Below, piece after piece: positions 21,305-34,141 of a DNA stretch of 64,000 bases. The number at the start of each line of letters is the position of its first letter. Position 1 is the first letter of the stretch. The position numbers and the translations under genes were made by a program. Source of the stretch: Chlorokybus atmophyticus (taxonomy: Eukaryota > Streptophyta > Chlorokybophyceae > Chlorokybales > Chlorokybaceae); assembly GCA_009103225.1 (NCBI GenBank), contig RHPI01002656.1, positions 136,096 through 200,095 of the forward strand, written 5' to 3'. The notes under the pieces were generated by a model that worked only from the letters and a program-made list of their open reading frames with translations, had not been told where the DNA came from and made no database searches.

Positions 21305-24300
21305 CTAAAAATCAGCGCGTTCTGCATAATACACGCCAGGCTGAGGCTCGCTCGCGAGTGGCGGGTTGGGATTGTACGCGTGGGCGTAGGCACCCGTCTG
21401 CGGGTTGTAGACGTAGTTACCCAAGGCGGCGCCAGGTTGGGACCCGGGGTACCCTGCCGGCGGCGGGAGAGGCGGCTGTCCTTGCGGCTGCGGGGGCTGC
21501 AGCGGTTGGGAGGCCGGCAGCGGCGCGGAGTACATTGAGTACGGGTTGGAAGCGGGCAGGGGCGCCGGCGGTTGTTGTTGTGGTTGTTGTGCCATGTGTG
21601 CAGAGTAGCCTGTTGCTGCTTGCTGAAGAGGCGGCGCGTAGTTCATGGCGGGTCCTTGTGTGTTTTGCGCGTAGCTCTGGTACGGCGAAGGCTGAGAGTA
21701 TGTGGCGGGCTGCTGCTGCTGCTGGTAGCTTTGAATATAGCTGTTCTGAGAGGGCTGCTGCTGCGAGTAGTAGTTGGATGAGGGTTGCGAGTAGCTGGCA
21801 GGCTGTTGCGAGAAGCTTGGGGGCTGCTGAGAGTAACTGGGAAGCGGTGGAATGTTGGCCTGATGTTGTATGGGTTGTTGTTGTGGTAGTGGTGGTGGTG
21901 AGTACCCGCCCACACCACTGAATGGTTGATACACGTTGGATGGAGGTGGTGCTTGGTATGGTCTGTGATGAAGTATGAAGTATGTTTGTTAGACAGTGAT
22001 GGATAGCTGTTGTATTGACAGCAAGATACATAAATTTTGCAGAGTGCTTACGGGTTCATTTGCTGTCGATAGCCATAGCTAGCAGAAGGGGGAGGACCCA
22101 TGCTTGTTTCAGATGGCATCTGGTACTTTGCTGGACTTGCATAGTAATCCTTGCGCACCTAGGCACAGACAAGGCAACGTCAACAGAGGGCTCAAGATAT
22201 TAGCACATATGGTCACATGATATAACATAATGCTACCAGGATGTCACAGGTTATGAATGCCATGGTAGTTGCTGGCTCCCTCTTCAATGTTCATTCAGAC
22301 CACATGCTGCTACTGCGTACCCTGTTGATGCAGCCGACAAAGTATGCAGTTTTGTTACGCACTCCGCTGAAGTCCGACAGCTGGAACTGCAGCAGTAAAA
22401 ACTTGTCAACATGTGTCCAATGAAGGTGACAACAACAAAACAAACAAAGGTAAAGCATGCCAATCCCCTTGTACCTGGTCAAAAACAGCCAGTACTGCTG
22501 CTTCTGGCAAGTTCTGCAGCGATTCTACAGCACGCAAGTCAATCTGTACGCCGATAAACATGGGTCAGAGTTGCATAAACCAGTGAGCGTTATTTATAGA
22601 GGAGTAGCACCACTTACATCACTGCGCGTTGCGAGGCCACTATCGAGAATGTCTTGCAACCGCCTCACGCATGAGGGGGACAACGCAAACATGGCCCTTT
22701 CGTATGGAGTGTTGTCCTGTATGCAATGTCAATAGTGTAAGAAAACTCATGCAAAACTTGAACATAAACACTGAGTGTGCTGTACAAAAAGCTGCTGGCA
22801 ATCATGCACAGTGCAGCATGGCCGACACTTACATTCATAGCAAACTGAGGTCGTTTTGCAGGGGGTGGTCCACCATACGTTGAATCGCCGAATGGACCAG
22901 GTGGGGGTGGCCCGCCATATGGGCCAGGGGGACCGTCATATGGGCCAGGAGGAGCACCATAGGAACCCGGACCTGGAGCACCATACGGAGACGGTGCACC
23001 GAGATGTGGCCGTCCACCAGCTGCTTGCTGCTCAGCGCGCAAACGCTTCTTGGTTTGCTCTGCTGGTCTTGCCAATGACACCTGCAAAAGCAAAGCTCAC
23101 TGATTGTGAGACTACCTGCTGCAACAAGACCAATGCCTTCTGACATGACATGCTGAACAGTGCTTGCAACCTGACTTGAACAGAACCTGCAGGATTGCCT
23201 TTATGCCATCACCAAAGTCGACTTCCTTCCCATGGTACGCGTCTATGGCATCCAACGCATGCTGCAGAGCATGGCAGGTGAGCTAGTGCACACTCGAAGG
23301 CAAAATAGGCGACAATACCTGGCGCTCAGTGAAATGCACAAAGCCTATAGGAGCCAACTGCTTCTTGACAACAGTTGCCTTCTCAACCTGCAAAGAGATA
23401 TTAAGTATCGGCAATATTATGGTACTCGCTGAGTTACAGTGTGCAAAAAGGTGGCTCTCACCTCCCCAAACCGCGAAAACACAATGCGGAGCTGCTCATC
23501 ATCCACATCATTGGGCACATTGCCGACATAAATGGCCTTGACCTGTGCAAACATGATGCAAGTTGAGTGCTCGAATACGATGCAGCACCACCCATGATGT
23601 CATAGTTTGAAACTTTGGCAACTACGGTGTTGGCAGTGCAGACTGCTGAAAACTGTATGTTAGCGCTCACACCTTTGCCATTTCATGCTCGTCAGTGGAG
23701 CGCTGACTCTCTGCCCAGTCAACAACTGGACGCCATACACCTCCCAACTTGAATGTTGGGTTCTGTGCCATCTTCTGCGCACGAACAGCTGCCTGCAACA
23801 AATACCGTCGCATGAGCTCAGTCAACAATCCTGTGCACACATGGTACATCGACGCTCGGCTGAAAGTCCCTCACCGCATGATCATGAAACCTTATGAACG
23901 CAAAACCTCTGTTGTGAAACCTTGGGTTCCTGGCCTGTTCTCCAGGAGGCAGCGTTGCCAACTCCACGGTATCCACCTTGTCAAAGGACTGCCAGCAAAA
24001 CCAAGTCACCATGATGTTCATGAAGTGGGCACCATGTAAAATCAACTTGTGTAAACTATCACTGAAACAAACCGTATGTTTCTCACCTCCCTTGCGAGTT
24101 TCTCAATGTCATGTTGAGTCCACTCTGCAAGGACACAACCGCATCGTATAAGCCCATTGCTGACAAAAGTACTAGATAAATGCACATCACACAATGGGAG
24201 ACAAGTGGTGGCGCTGAATTGGGCATGATGAACATAGCCTCGACTAATATTTTCAGCTGCTGACTCGTCTCAAGCATAACACACATATGGGTACTATCAG

Positions 24301-25683
24301 GTGCAGAACATAGCTAAACACTACAGCTGAAATCCGACAAAACACCTTTACGTAGGTTGCCGAGAAACAGCGTGTCATGCTCTGAGCTGATGGTTACGCC
24401 AATCTTTCTTCCTTGCAGCTGTACATCACTGATTGAGAGGAATGAAACACGGCTGATACCTCAACCATAGTCTGCGGCTTGGAAAGCTACTGATGAACGA
24501 AAGCGAAGCATCCAACCATCGTTCACACCCATGCAAATACCTCAGTTTCATGCCTGCTTGTCGCACGCTGTGCGGCTTCCCTTGTGGTAAAGCGCAAGAA
24601 TGCAAAGCCCTGTCGAAGTAGACTACCAGGGTCATGCACAAGTAATCGTGTGCAAGCATAGTAAATATGCAATCTCGTGCGCACTACACCTTGGACTCTC
24701 CCAAGGGATTCCGCATGATCTTGCAGGAAACTACCTCTCCAAACTCCTCAAACTCCTAACCATTGCATGCAGGTCAGGGCAGGACCATGTTGAGAGAGCT
24801 GAGCACACACGCCAGATGATACAGCAGCACCTGAATGCTGCGAGCCGCCAAGCACAGGTGAATGTTACAAATGTAGCTCATTGAAGACACTCACCGTTCT
24901 TAGGTCGTCATCTGCAAGATGGCGAGGCAAGCCACCGATAAACACCTCAGCACCCCGTACTCTGGCTGCACCCACAAACAAGCAACGTAAGTACGAATCA
25001 ATCATCCTGACAATGTTCAGACCGTGACAGCAAAGCTCGCCATGCACACAGGAGCAAGAGTGAGCTGATTGAGCTGATATCTATCATACCCACAAGCATG
25101 CAACCAGTTACACAACGCTGACGCACCTCCGGTGCTGGGTGTAGTGCTGGGAGTTGGGGGAGAAGCAGGAGTGGTAGTGGGTTGTGCATGCGATATTGCC
25201 AAGGGAATGTCGGTTGGTTGAGGAGGTTGTGCAGTAGGATGCTCGGCACCATCGACTGCATGGTGTTCATCATGCCCAGCGCCTTCATTTGCATGCTCCA
25301 GAGGCGGCTGCACACAGATGTCAACTATGTAGCACAAAAGATGTTGAAACAGCCTGCTCTACTCTCAGGAACAACCACTGCTAGTGTTCCTCAGACTAGA
25401 TCGGCGATTATGGCAACAGGTCCAGTTTAACGATTGAAGCTCTCAGCACCACGTCAACACCGTCAAATGCTGCATGCTAAACCAAGGACGTCTCCGGCTG
25501 ACTTCCGAGTTGCGACAGACCAACCTCATTAGCAGCAGTTGTCGGCTGGTCAGCAGCATCCGTCTGCTGTTGTTCCAGCGGCGAGTTGACAGGCTCCCCA
25601 GTCGCGCCATCCTCAGCCGGCTCAGCGACCTGTGCTGGTACAGCAGCTGCAGCCTCCTCAGCAACCACACCCTCGTCAGCCAT
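21305..25683 (-). CDS. hnRNP Q/R-like RNA-binding protein, three RRMs, permuted NURR-like domain
   Basis: Seventeen exons, all in phase: 25683-25525, 25307-25127, 24965-24895, 24755-24690, 24609-24541, 24418-24346, 24124-24087, 23988-23875, 23792-23673, 23542-23462, 23387-23319, 23261-23187, 23081-22833, 22716-22618, 22543-22475, 22158-22052, 21962-21305. An Ala/Gln/Pro-rich N-terminus precedes RRM1 (EVFIGGLPRH, GFAFLRFTT), RRM2 (DTLFLGNLRK, RGFAFIRFHD) and RRM3 (VKAIYVGNVPNDVDDEQLR, APIGFVHFTER). VSLARPAEQTKKR and a Gly/Pro-rich linker follow. Next comes a segment like the SYNCRIP/hnRNP R N-terminal NURR domain (VRRLQDILDSGLATRSDIDL, then RAVESLQNLP and LAVFDQV), here placed C-terminal. A Gln/Pro/Tyr/Ser low-complexity tail ends at 21305. 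Family members bind mRNA and act in splicing, translation and stability. Confidence 0.9.
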
Positions 25684-25855
25684 CGTCGCTGCTACCGCCA
25701 CCGCCGCCGCCAACACAGATCAACCCGTCACCTAGTTAGGGTTGAACTGTGCTGATTTTTGGCAGTGTTTTTGCACATTGTTTGCGTAGTAGAGTGTTGT
25801 TTGTTGTGTACTTGGTGTACGTTGTTGGGTCGAGCAGTCTTCTACGTGTTAGTTG
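25684..25855. promoter_or_regulatory. Divergent spacer between hnRNP and LENG8-like genes
   Basis: 172 bp separate the two start codons, so both promoters must overlap here unless leader exons exist. It includes a CTAGTTAGGG stretch and a TTGTGTACTTGGTGTACGTT repeat-like segment. No TATA box is clear. Confidence 0.35.
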
Positions 25856-28437
25856 ATGGCGAAGAAGGCGAAAGATAATAAGGAGAGGCGCAAAAGTAAA
25901 GACCGGAAGAAGGCCAAGCGGAAGAGGCACAGCAGCAGTGGCAGCAGCAGCGAGGACAGCGGTGGGGTGAGTAGTGATAATCAAGCTGCGTTGAAGGCGT
26001 CGTATGAAACCGCTATCTTTCTGTCGTGTGCATGCTTTGCGCTCATAACTTTATCAGTGTTGTCATAACACCACCATAATACTGATTGAGCTAGCTCCGA
26101 TTGAAGCTTGTCGCAGTGCACTATATATACAAGGTTGTTTGTAAGTTGGCAGCACGCATGTACATGTTAACTGTCATGCACTTATTGGTGTGCATGCCAA
26201 GCTGTCCGTTGCTTACGCTTTGTGTCACGGCTACTTGCCAGCATGAAACCAGCAGCAGTGAGGATGCCGTCAAGGCTGGCGACAGAGAAGTCGCCAAGAA
26301 GCTGTCCAAGCTCGAGCGCAAGCTGGCAAAGAAACGCAAGCGTCTGGTGAAGCTTGCCAAGGAACTGCAACTGGACCTGAAGGTCAGACTCAAGCACAGT
26401 GCGGCCAACGCTTGCTGCCTGGCAATGCATGCTGCTGTTGTAGCTAATCTGCCACAATCTGCCAGACAGATCCAGAGAGCAACAGCACCAAAGCACAGAA
26501 GAAGCGTGCGCGCAAGCTTGCAAAGCTGCAAAAGCTTGCAACTGAGGTGCATCCGGGATCATCGTCTGACTCCTCCGGCGCTGAAGAGGAGGCACCCAGC
26601 ACGTCTTACACACCAGTCGCTGCCGTCAGCCGACCCATCAAGCATGCCACCAAGACATCAGTGCTTGCTGGTCAGCAGCAGCGCACGGAAGCCTGTTTAA
26701 CCTTGCTCTTCTCCTATTATATCTGTGGCCATCTGACACACGCTGTAGCGCTTGTGCTCTCATTGCTTTACATAAGCCACACATGGTTACGCTACGGAGG
26801 GAGTGCTGATTCCCAAAATCAACTATCAAAGTTGCATACAGCTGTGTGTGCAACTCACCATGTCATGGTTGCCTGCAGGCGCAAGGATGCTGGATACCCC
26901 TCAGGAGCGGGCACGCCGCCAAGACAGGTTGAAACGCTTTGAGGGGCTTCTGGACGAGCCCCCATTGCAAGCGCAACCGCCCACTGCCAAGGTAACCGTA
27001 AAATCGTTTCGTGTCTGCAAGTCGACAGCTGGTTTATGCTTGATTGCTACCTGTCCAGAGCAAACATGGAGTATATGGCACAAGCACTGCTCTTGAGAAG
27101 CGTTACCTGCGCCTCACCAGCGCACCGGACATGAGCACCGTGAGGCCACCTGAAGTGCTGCGACAGGTGGCATTATGCTGCAAGGATGATGATCATGATG
27201 ATGTTACTGTGACGTAGCGCTGCAGGTCGCCAACTTGTTTGTCACAGGCGCTACAACAAGTGAAGCAGAAATGGGTGAAGTGTGCTGAGTACAACAATGC
27301 TTGCGAGCAGCTGAAGAGCATTCGTCAGGATCTGACTGTGCAGCATGTCAAGACTGCGCTGACTGTGGACACGTATGTGCAATGCTGCGTGGTTGACCTT
27401 TGGTCTTCAACTCACTTATTGGCAGCCAATATCTGAAACAAGCTCCAGGTATGAGACGCATGCCCGCATAGCATTGGAGCGCAGCGACCACGCGGAGTAC
27501 AATCAGTGTCAAAGCGTGTTGAAGTTGCTTTACAGGGAAGGCCTTCCGGTGAGTAATCTCTTGGTTGCACAGCTTGCCTTGCCGGTCCTGGAATGAGACT
27601 CATTGCTTGCTGCTGAGACGCTTACACCCCGAACGTCCATTGCAAGCTGGGTATGTCTGGCACTGCTATGTGCCTGAGCACTGCAGCTTCATTGATAGTT
27701 CTTGACAGGGCCAAGAACCTGAGTTTGCAGCGTATCGCGTACTTTATTCCTTGGCCCATGGAGGAGGCCACAGCGAGTTGTTGGCTGAGCTGCGAAGTCT
27801 TGTGCCGGCGATTAGAGCTCACAAGTTTGTGTCGCATGCATTGCAGGTAACAGCTGTCACGCTATGCTGCTGTATTATCGTGTCCAAGTTGTGATCAAGC
27901 AACTCTGCAATGCAGGTTTGCTCTGCAATCAATCTGGGAGACCACCACAGCTTCTTTACACTCTATGACTGTGCACCACGCATGGCCCCTTACTTGATGG
28001 ACAAGTTGACGTTACAAGTCAGGACTCGCACGTATCGTGTTTTGCTGCGGTAAGGCCCAATCACGTGCCTTGCAATGTTCACACTTGAAGCCTAGCCTAA
28101 CCTGAATTATACACCAATGCATCTGCAGCTCTTACCAGCCTAGTCTGCCGTTGAGCTTCGTTGCACGAGAGCTTGGGTTCGGCAACATTGAGGAGCGTAA
28201 GTTGTCCACAAAAGCGGCTAGGCTTGCGCAGCAGGCTGTGCTAAGGGACTGCCAAGAGTGGCTGCAGGTAATAGCAGACAGCGGTGTGCTCATTATCCAT
28301 GTTTGCAATTCCATCAGAATGGTCATTGCCTTGTGCCATGGTAGGCCCAAGGCGGCGCTGTGGATTTGGAAAACGGTGTTCTTGACATCCGGTTATCCAA
28401 AGCACCCAATGTCGGGCCGACAATTGATACTGCGTAG
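25856..28437 (+). CDS. SAC3/GANP family protein, LENG8/THP3-like
   Basis: Eleven exons in phase: 25856-25966, 26242-26382, 26466-26670, 26879-26991, 27059-27166, 27248-27372, 27449-27548, 27709-27846, 27916-28049, 28129-28267, 28345-28437; 468 aa. The N-terminal third is Lys/Arg/Ser-rich ([20 protein letters not shown]) with Lys-rich helices. The conserved block begins [18 protein letters not shown] and [20 protein letters not shown]. The SAC3 PCI-like region follows: [87 protein letters not shown]. These match human LENG8 and yeast Thp3, which work in mRNA export and splicing-linked RNA metabolism. It is shorter than LENG8, lacking most of the disordered N-terminus. Confidence 0.88.
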
Positions 28438-29565
28438 GTGGTTGCCTCATTGCAACGCGTCGTCACAGACTTGACTTATTTTGAACTGTTGAAGATAGGT
28501 TGCCCATGCAACACCTCTCCGTCGCATAACAAGCAATACATGGCATTGTTTTGAATTTCCATCTAGTCACTGCCATGTCAAGGATCCTCCCCCAAACATA
28601 GCTACGAAAGCTATGCATCATATGCATCATCATGCACACGCAAAATTTCGCTGCGATCGTGAAGCATGAGTGTTATGCCACAATGTGTTTCAAGTTATTT
28701 ACAATTTTCGCAGCAGTCATATTATGACATTTAAAGTACTTCATCTGCACGTTATGGCCTTTCCGCAAGGTTATTGTAAGAGGTTAAGATTGTTGTGACT
28801 ATTACAAATAAGATTGTTGTGACTATTACAAATGAACATCAACAAGTCAAACACATTGATCAACAGCTCATACAAGCATTGACAACAATCTAGAGGAGTA
28901 CACATCAATAAAATATTAATGAGTACTGTACGCATCACATCACATCACATCACATCACATCACATCACGATAAATGGTGACTCAATTATAGCAGTCGCTG
29001 ATTAGCATTTACATCAGCAATGTCATCTGTTAATCAGAAGCTTGCAGCTTGAAGCTTAGTATGGCACAAGCACGACACACACAAATGTTTTTATTACAAG
29101 ATTACAATTCAACCAATAAAAGATAATTTGTTTTGTTTAAATATTACGCTACGGATGCGATAAGAGAATAGAAATATCCTGTAAGAGTAGACTCGATATC
29201 AATCCTCATAAGTCAGATTGCACCGCATCGTGAAGTGGTGAAAGTGTATCGGTGGTGGTGGTTCAATTGGCATCTGTGGACAAGACTCTATTGCCATGAC
29301 CAACAGCACTGCCGTTGGTCATGGTACAGCAGGCTTGCAAAACTCACGCTATGTAGAGTCAGCTCCCATGCCTACATCCGGGGCGTCAACGGTAGCGCGT
29401 TTGCGCGGGAAGAACATCCGAACGTTGGCTAAAAGCTAGGGTTGCTGCCCGCTGACACCGCCCACGCGCACGCCTACACCGCCGCCGACGCCTTTGACGT
29501 GGCGGGCCTGGTGTTCAGCCTGCCCGCCTGTCTCCGAGGAACTGAGCCAAGCAAGCTAAGCCTAG
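28438..29565. other. AT-rich spacer with simple repeats
   Basis: No gene seen. It contains a 24-bp tandem duplication at 28786-28833 (AAGATTGTTGTGACTATTAC plus four bases, twice), a (CACAT)n microsatellite at 28933-28968, and a perfect 11-bp inverted repeat at 29294-29324. The last 100 bp before 29566 become GC-rich and probably hold the VID27 promoter or leader. Confidence 0.5.
28933..28968. repeat. (CACAT)n microsatellite
   Basis: Seven perfect pentanucleotide units. They have no spacers, so this is not a CRISPR array. Confidence 0.9.
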
Positions 29566-32500
29566 ATGGGTCAGTCTGGCAGCAGGCAGGCGGATGAGCA
29601 GGACGACGAGGATGCCCAGCAGGAGTACCACAGCGAGAAGCGTGGTCCCCCAGCTGACGACGGCGCCGCCGCAGCCGCCCCCGTGGCACCGGAGGCCGCA
29701 GCCGCCGTGAAACTGTACAAGTACGACCCCTCTGTCAAGGAGTGGAAGCTCGCCGCGGCGCCGGTGCAGCCGGAGTATGAGGAGGATGTGGAGGGTTTGG
29801 GCAACGCCAAGTTCATGTGGTAAGCATGCAGGCATTGCAACTGGATGGTGACATACTGTCAGGAAAGCTAGCCCATGTAGTTGCCAGTTTCTGTTCATCA
29901 AACGTCCTCATACTTATGGGCATCCATTTTGCACTTATTAGCGATGACTGGGTCCTAAACTGCATGTCGGCGCATCAGCAATTGTTCAGTGCTTCCCTCT
30001 GTTATTGCGGATGACCAAACACTCAACAGTTACAGCACGCACTTAAGTCGTTCAAACTCTTGCGACTAGGTGTCGGTACTAGCAATTGTGTGTAGGACAC
30101 TGGGGTTGTTGCTGTCGTGGTATTGCACAGCTCTCAGAACTTACTGAGAGCTGCACATGCAAGTTTGCTATATGTTGGGACACTTGTAAAACAACACTAC
30201 CTTGCTTCGCTAGTGCGGATAAAGCAGCTGGTACGCATGCTATGTTGAGACTCTTACAGTGGCCCCCAACCTCGAACAGTGCACATTGTCAGTTGAAGCA
30301 CTGTTGCGTGCTATGCTGCAATTTGGATGAGTGCGTGCTCTCAGACTATGATATGCTTGTGCACTTACATGTGTTGGCTTAGGTACCTCACAGTGGAGCC
30401 GGAAGTGTCCGTGCTTGTCAACGACAACTGCCGACTGCATGCCGATGCGCGGCGGAAGATGGTGTCGTTTGTTGCTGAAAGCGTGTGGGCACTTCGCTTT
30501 CGTGACGATAGCAGGTAAACTGAAGAAACCTAGGAGGCTCTGAGTGTGTAAAAACAGCGTGCTTGCCAGCTTGCATAGTTGTGGACACTGCCATATAATC
30601 ATCTAGTTAAGGGTATTATGGTCATGTCCATCCCAACATATCTTGCTATGCAGATACAATAAGTTCCTGCAGGATTGGCAGGGCCACCTGTTTGAAAATA
30701 CTTATCAGGTAGCGGCCACGGATGCGGGCCGCAAGAAAATATTTGGCGAAGAGTTCATGGACTGGGCTCAAGGACAAGATGCTGAGGGTGCCGAATTCGG
30801 CACTCAAGACGAGGATGAGACAGAGCCTGATGAAGTGACATATGACGAGCAAAAGGCTGGGCATTCAACAGTGAGTAAATGCTTGCATGTGGATTGTTAC
30901 GTTCCGCAAATTATTGCATGAGTCGCAAGCAATCAGAGCCAAGCACCTTGCGCAGATGTCAGACTTTAAACTCATGTTGTTGCAATGGTGGCGTGATAAT
31001 TATGAGACAATGCACGCCTGTACCTTCATGTCAACACTCTTTTCACGTGCAGGGCCCAGAAGCAAGTTACTTGGAGCTGGGTGCGTTGGACAACAGCTTT
31101 GTCATTCGCGGCTCTGGCGTGGATGTGTATCGCAACATCCTCAATGGCGTGCAGAGTGCTGGCGTGAGTGTCAATCTTCGTGACCCTTCCGGCGCGAGCA
31201 TCACGCCCATGAAAGCGATGTTGGCGCAGAGGGTACGGTTATCGCCACAAGTCACTGCATCGTTGTGTGTGTGCACACATAGAGTCTGTGCAGCTGCTGT
31301 GGCACATTGTCATTGCTTTCGGGCATCAGGTTCAACGCTGATGAGACTTGTTGTGTTTCTGTAGGAACGCACACTGCTCATGATGAGCCCAGAGAGAAGA
31401 AAGGGCGTTTATCAAATGGACATTGAAACTGAGAAGGTTGTCGCTGAGTGGACTTTCAAGAAAGATGGTGCTGACATCGGAATGCGCGACATTCAGAGCG
31501 ACACAAAGAGCGCTCAACTGGAAGAACGGTGAGCTGCTGTAGATGGAAGACAGCTACATTCATATTGTTGCTGGCAAGAATCTGCTGACAATGTGCGTGT
31601 GAACGCAGGGACACTTTTCTTGGATTGGACGACAATCGGTTGGCGCGATGGGACATGCGCGACGCCAAAGGCATGGTGCAGCAGCTCAATTCTACTCCAG
31701 TCTTGGGCTACGCTGGAGGGCATGACTTCAGCAGAGGGACCAACTTCAGGTGTGTATGCAGCAAATTTGATTTCTACTCATGCTCTGACCTGTGCTCTGA
31801 CAATGTCTTGTGTGTTTTGTTTGCAGGTGTATGGCAACTACCGGTGACGGCAGTGTAGCTGTCGGGTCGGAAGATGGCAAGATACGTCTTTACAACGACA
31901 GGACCCTCTCGAGAGCCAAAACTGCATTCCCTGGCTTGGGCGCACCAATGACTGCAATTGATGTCACGTATAACGGCCACTGGGTCCTGGCTACTACAAA
32001 CTCCTACCTGTTAGTGCTTAGTGCTGCTGCCACAGACAAGACTGGGCCAACCACTGGCTTCAAGGTAAGCCAGTACTGAGAGTGTCAACAGGTTGACTAA
32101 GGATGCATGTGTTGCTGAAGCTGCGTTGTGCGCAAACAGGCTCGCCTCGGTGCAAAGATCGCGGCGCCTCGCCTGTTGAAGCTGCATTTGGAGGACGTGA
32201 TAGCCATGAACCGGGCTCCGCTGCGTGATGCAAGGTTCTCCTGGGTGACAGAAAACGGGAAGAAGGTGAGTTGATGAGCTGCAGAGTGCCATAATTCAGT
32301 GTAACCTGAGATTTGTAGATCGTGAAATGTAATGGGCTCGACCTTTGCAACAGGAACGGTGGGTGGTGGCTTCTGTTGGCAACGACACAGTTGTCTGGAA
32401 CTTCACGCGCGTCAAGGATCGTAGCCACGAGTGTTATATTGGCACTGAAGGTCTTAAGACCTGCTACTGCTACAGGTGAGTTTGCATTCACAATCCAGGA

Positions 32501-32755
32501 CGCAATCACATGCTGTATGCATGTGCATGCGTCAGGTTCAGGAGATGTTTGTGTAAGCAGCGTGCGTGTTGACTGTCTCTTGTGCTTGGCAGGCTTATAC
32601 CCAAAAGCGAGCAGGTTGTTGCGAGCGAGTTCATGCACGACCGCCATTCATCGGGTGATGGCCAACTGGTCGTTGCCACGCCACATGATGTGTACTCGTA
32701 CACCGCACGTGCTGGCAGACGATCTTCTGCTGCTCACATGACCCCAACAAGGTAG
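29566..32755 (+). CDS. VID27-family protein
   Basis: Ten exons in phase: 29566-29819, 30383-30514, 30654-30870, 31053-31232, 31365-31528, 31609-31749, 31827-32064, 32140-32265, 32354-32475, 32593-32755; 578 aa. It begins MGQSGSRQ, a possible N-myristoylation site. A PH-like N-terminal half ([31 protein letters not shown]) is followed by an acidic linker. The conserved VID27 core reads [95 protein letters not shown] and VVWNFTRVK, a beta-propeller-like region. Yeast VID27 was linked to vacuole import and degradation of fructose-1,6-bisphosphatase; in plants and algae its role is unclear. The first intron is long (563 nt). Confidence 0.92.
30128..30151. repeat. 9-bp perfect inverted repeat in VID27 intron 1
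   Basis: AGCTCTCAG and CTGAGAGCT arms around a 6-nt loop. Confidence 0.7.
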
Positions 32756-33869
32756 TCGTTCACAGCAACAAGCTGCTGTGCTTGTACATATAGTTGCAGC
32801 TGTACATCTGTACAGCTTTACAAGACTGCAACAACTTCATTCGGCCTAAGTTATTGGCCTTTGCTGCCCCAGCACTGCCACCAGTGGCATTGTGGTGTTG
32901 AAGTGCTTATCAGTGGCTCTGTCTTATACTGCAAGCTGCTGGCTGCAAAAGTCGTGCTTAGCATCTGCATGGAACTCTTCTAAAATCTGCGTGCCCACAG
33001 CGCGTGGAATTGTAGCGCAGCAGTTCATTTGTTATGGTGTCTTGCTGCAGTCAGCCATACAGAAATTTGCAATCTCAGTCGATAATGAGTTGGAAACATA
33101 GTTGCATGTGCGTACAATACAAATGCACAATGCCTAATTCAATTTCAACCACTCGTAATCAATAGCCTGCTATCACGCGTATGGGCTTTTCAATAGTGCA
33201 GATGCACAATTGCGCACTAACACGCGTATGGTCCATCAATGGGATGTCCACTTCTCGCCGTGATGCCCATGAAATTGTGGTAGGTTATCATATTGCGCAA
33301 TAATGACGTGCCTACGCATGCCGGCCAATTATTGAATACATGCTGCACTTGTGCAAAATCTGTATGTTTTGTAACCTTTTTTGTACATGGGACTCCGTCT
33401 TTATGCGTGAATGTGCATAAATTTCAGGCCTCTCTACTTCACCCCCATTACCTTAATAGGTATGAGCTTGTGTTATTGCATGTGCACACGTGACTCATTT
33501 AACTTGAGCTATACTGGCATGCGATACATAAAGTCTAAATGCAAATTTTCTTATGCAAGCAAAGCTCATCAGTAAACATAACAGCCCATTGTAATATGCC
33601 GTAACGAACATACCGTAGTGCTCCGCAAGTTTTATAGAAGGCGCTCGTTCAATTGTTGTGAAAACCCCACCAACATAGACAATGTGGTAGCATATCATGG
33701 TGATAGAGCAAGGGGCCACAAATTGCATGCAAAGTACCGATATCATGCAAGCTGATAGACAATTCGTTTGAATTCAACATGCGGTATAGCATTGCAGCAT
33801 TTAACCAGTCTTATATACGCATGAAATATCCATTACTGCGATAGCGATAACATACTGCATTTACTCGTT
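32756..33869. other. VID27 3' flank and AT-rich spacer
   Basis: From about 33100 the DNA is AT-rich with few long frames. The 83-aa minus frame at 33495-33746 has no family likeness. No gene is supported. Confidence 0.45.
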
Positions 33870-34141
33870 TTAAGTGCCCCCCGTATTACTGTTTAACCCC
33901 CTGGAATTTCAAAGGAGGCACACTGTTAGGCTATATTATGCCCCCTTCTCGTAAACAGTGCCCTCCTGTTGTTGGGTTACGCATATAAAGGAGGAAGCTA
34001 CACTTGAGTCACGGTTTTGTTACGTTAGTATTGTGTTAGAATTACATGTAGTCAAATACAATTAGTGAGTGTAATCGTATTCAAAAGAAGTGCTCCCTTC
34101 CGAATAGAGTGCCCCCTCATAAATTATGGAGGGGCACTTTG
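33870..34141. mobile_element. MITE-like element with AAGTGCCCC terminal inverted repeats
   Basis: The left end TTAAGTGCCCCCC (33870-33882) and right end GGAGGGGCACTT (34128-34139) are imperfect inverted repeats about 272 bp apart. Inside are further GTGCCC/GGAGGC blocks (near 33910, 33955, 34090 and 34109). There is no coding potential. Target-site duplication is not clear. Confidence 0.5.

Noticed and set aside
21305-21934. Separate gene for the Gln/Pro/Tyr-rich frame
   Set aside because: It joins in phase to the upstream hnRNP exons (AACCC|GTAAGC to CACAG|ACCATAC), and such tails are typical of hnRNPs.
28933-28968. CRISPR-like repeat
   Set aside because: It is a pure pentanucleotide microsatellite without spacers, in a eukaryotic genome.
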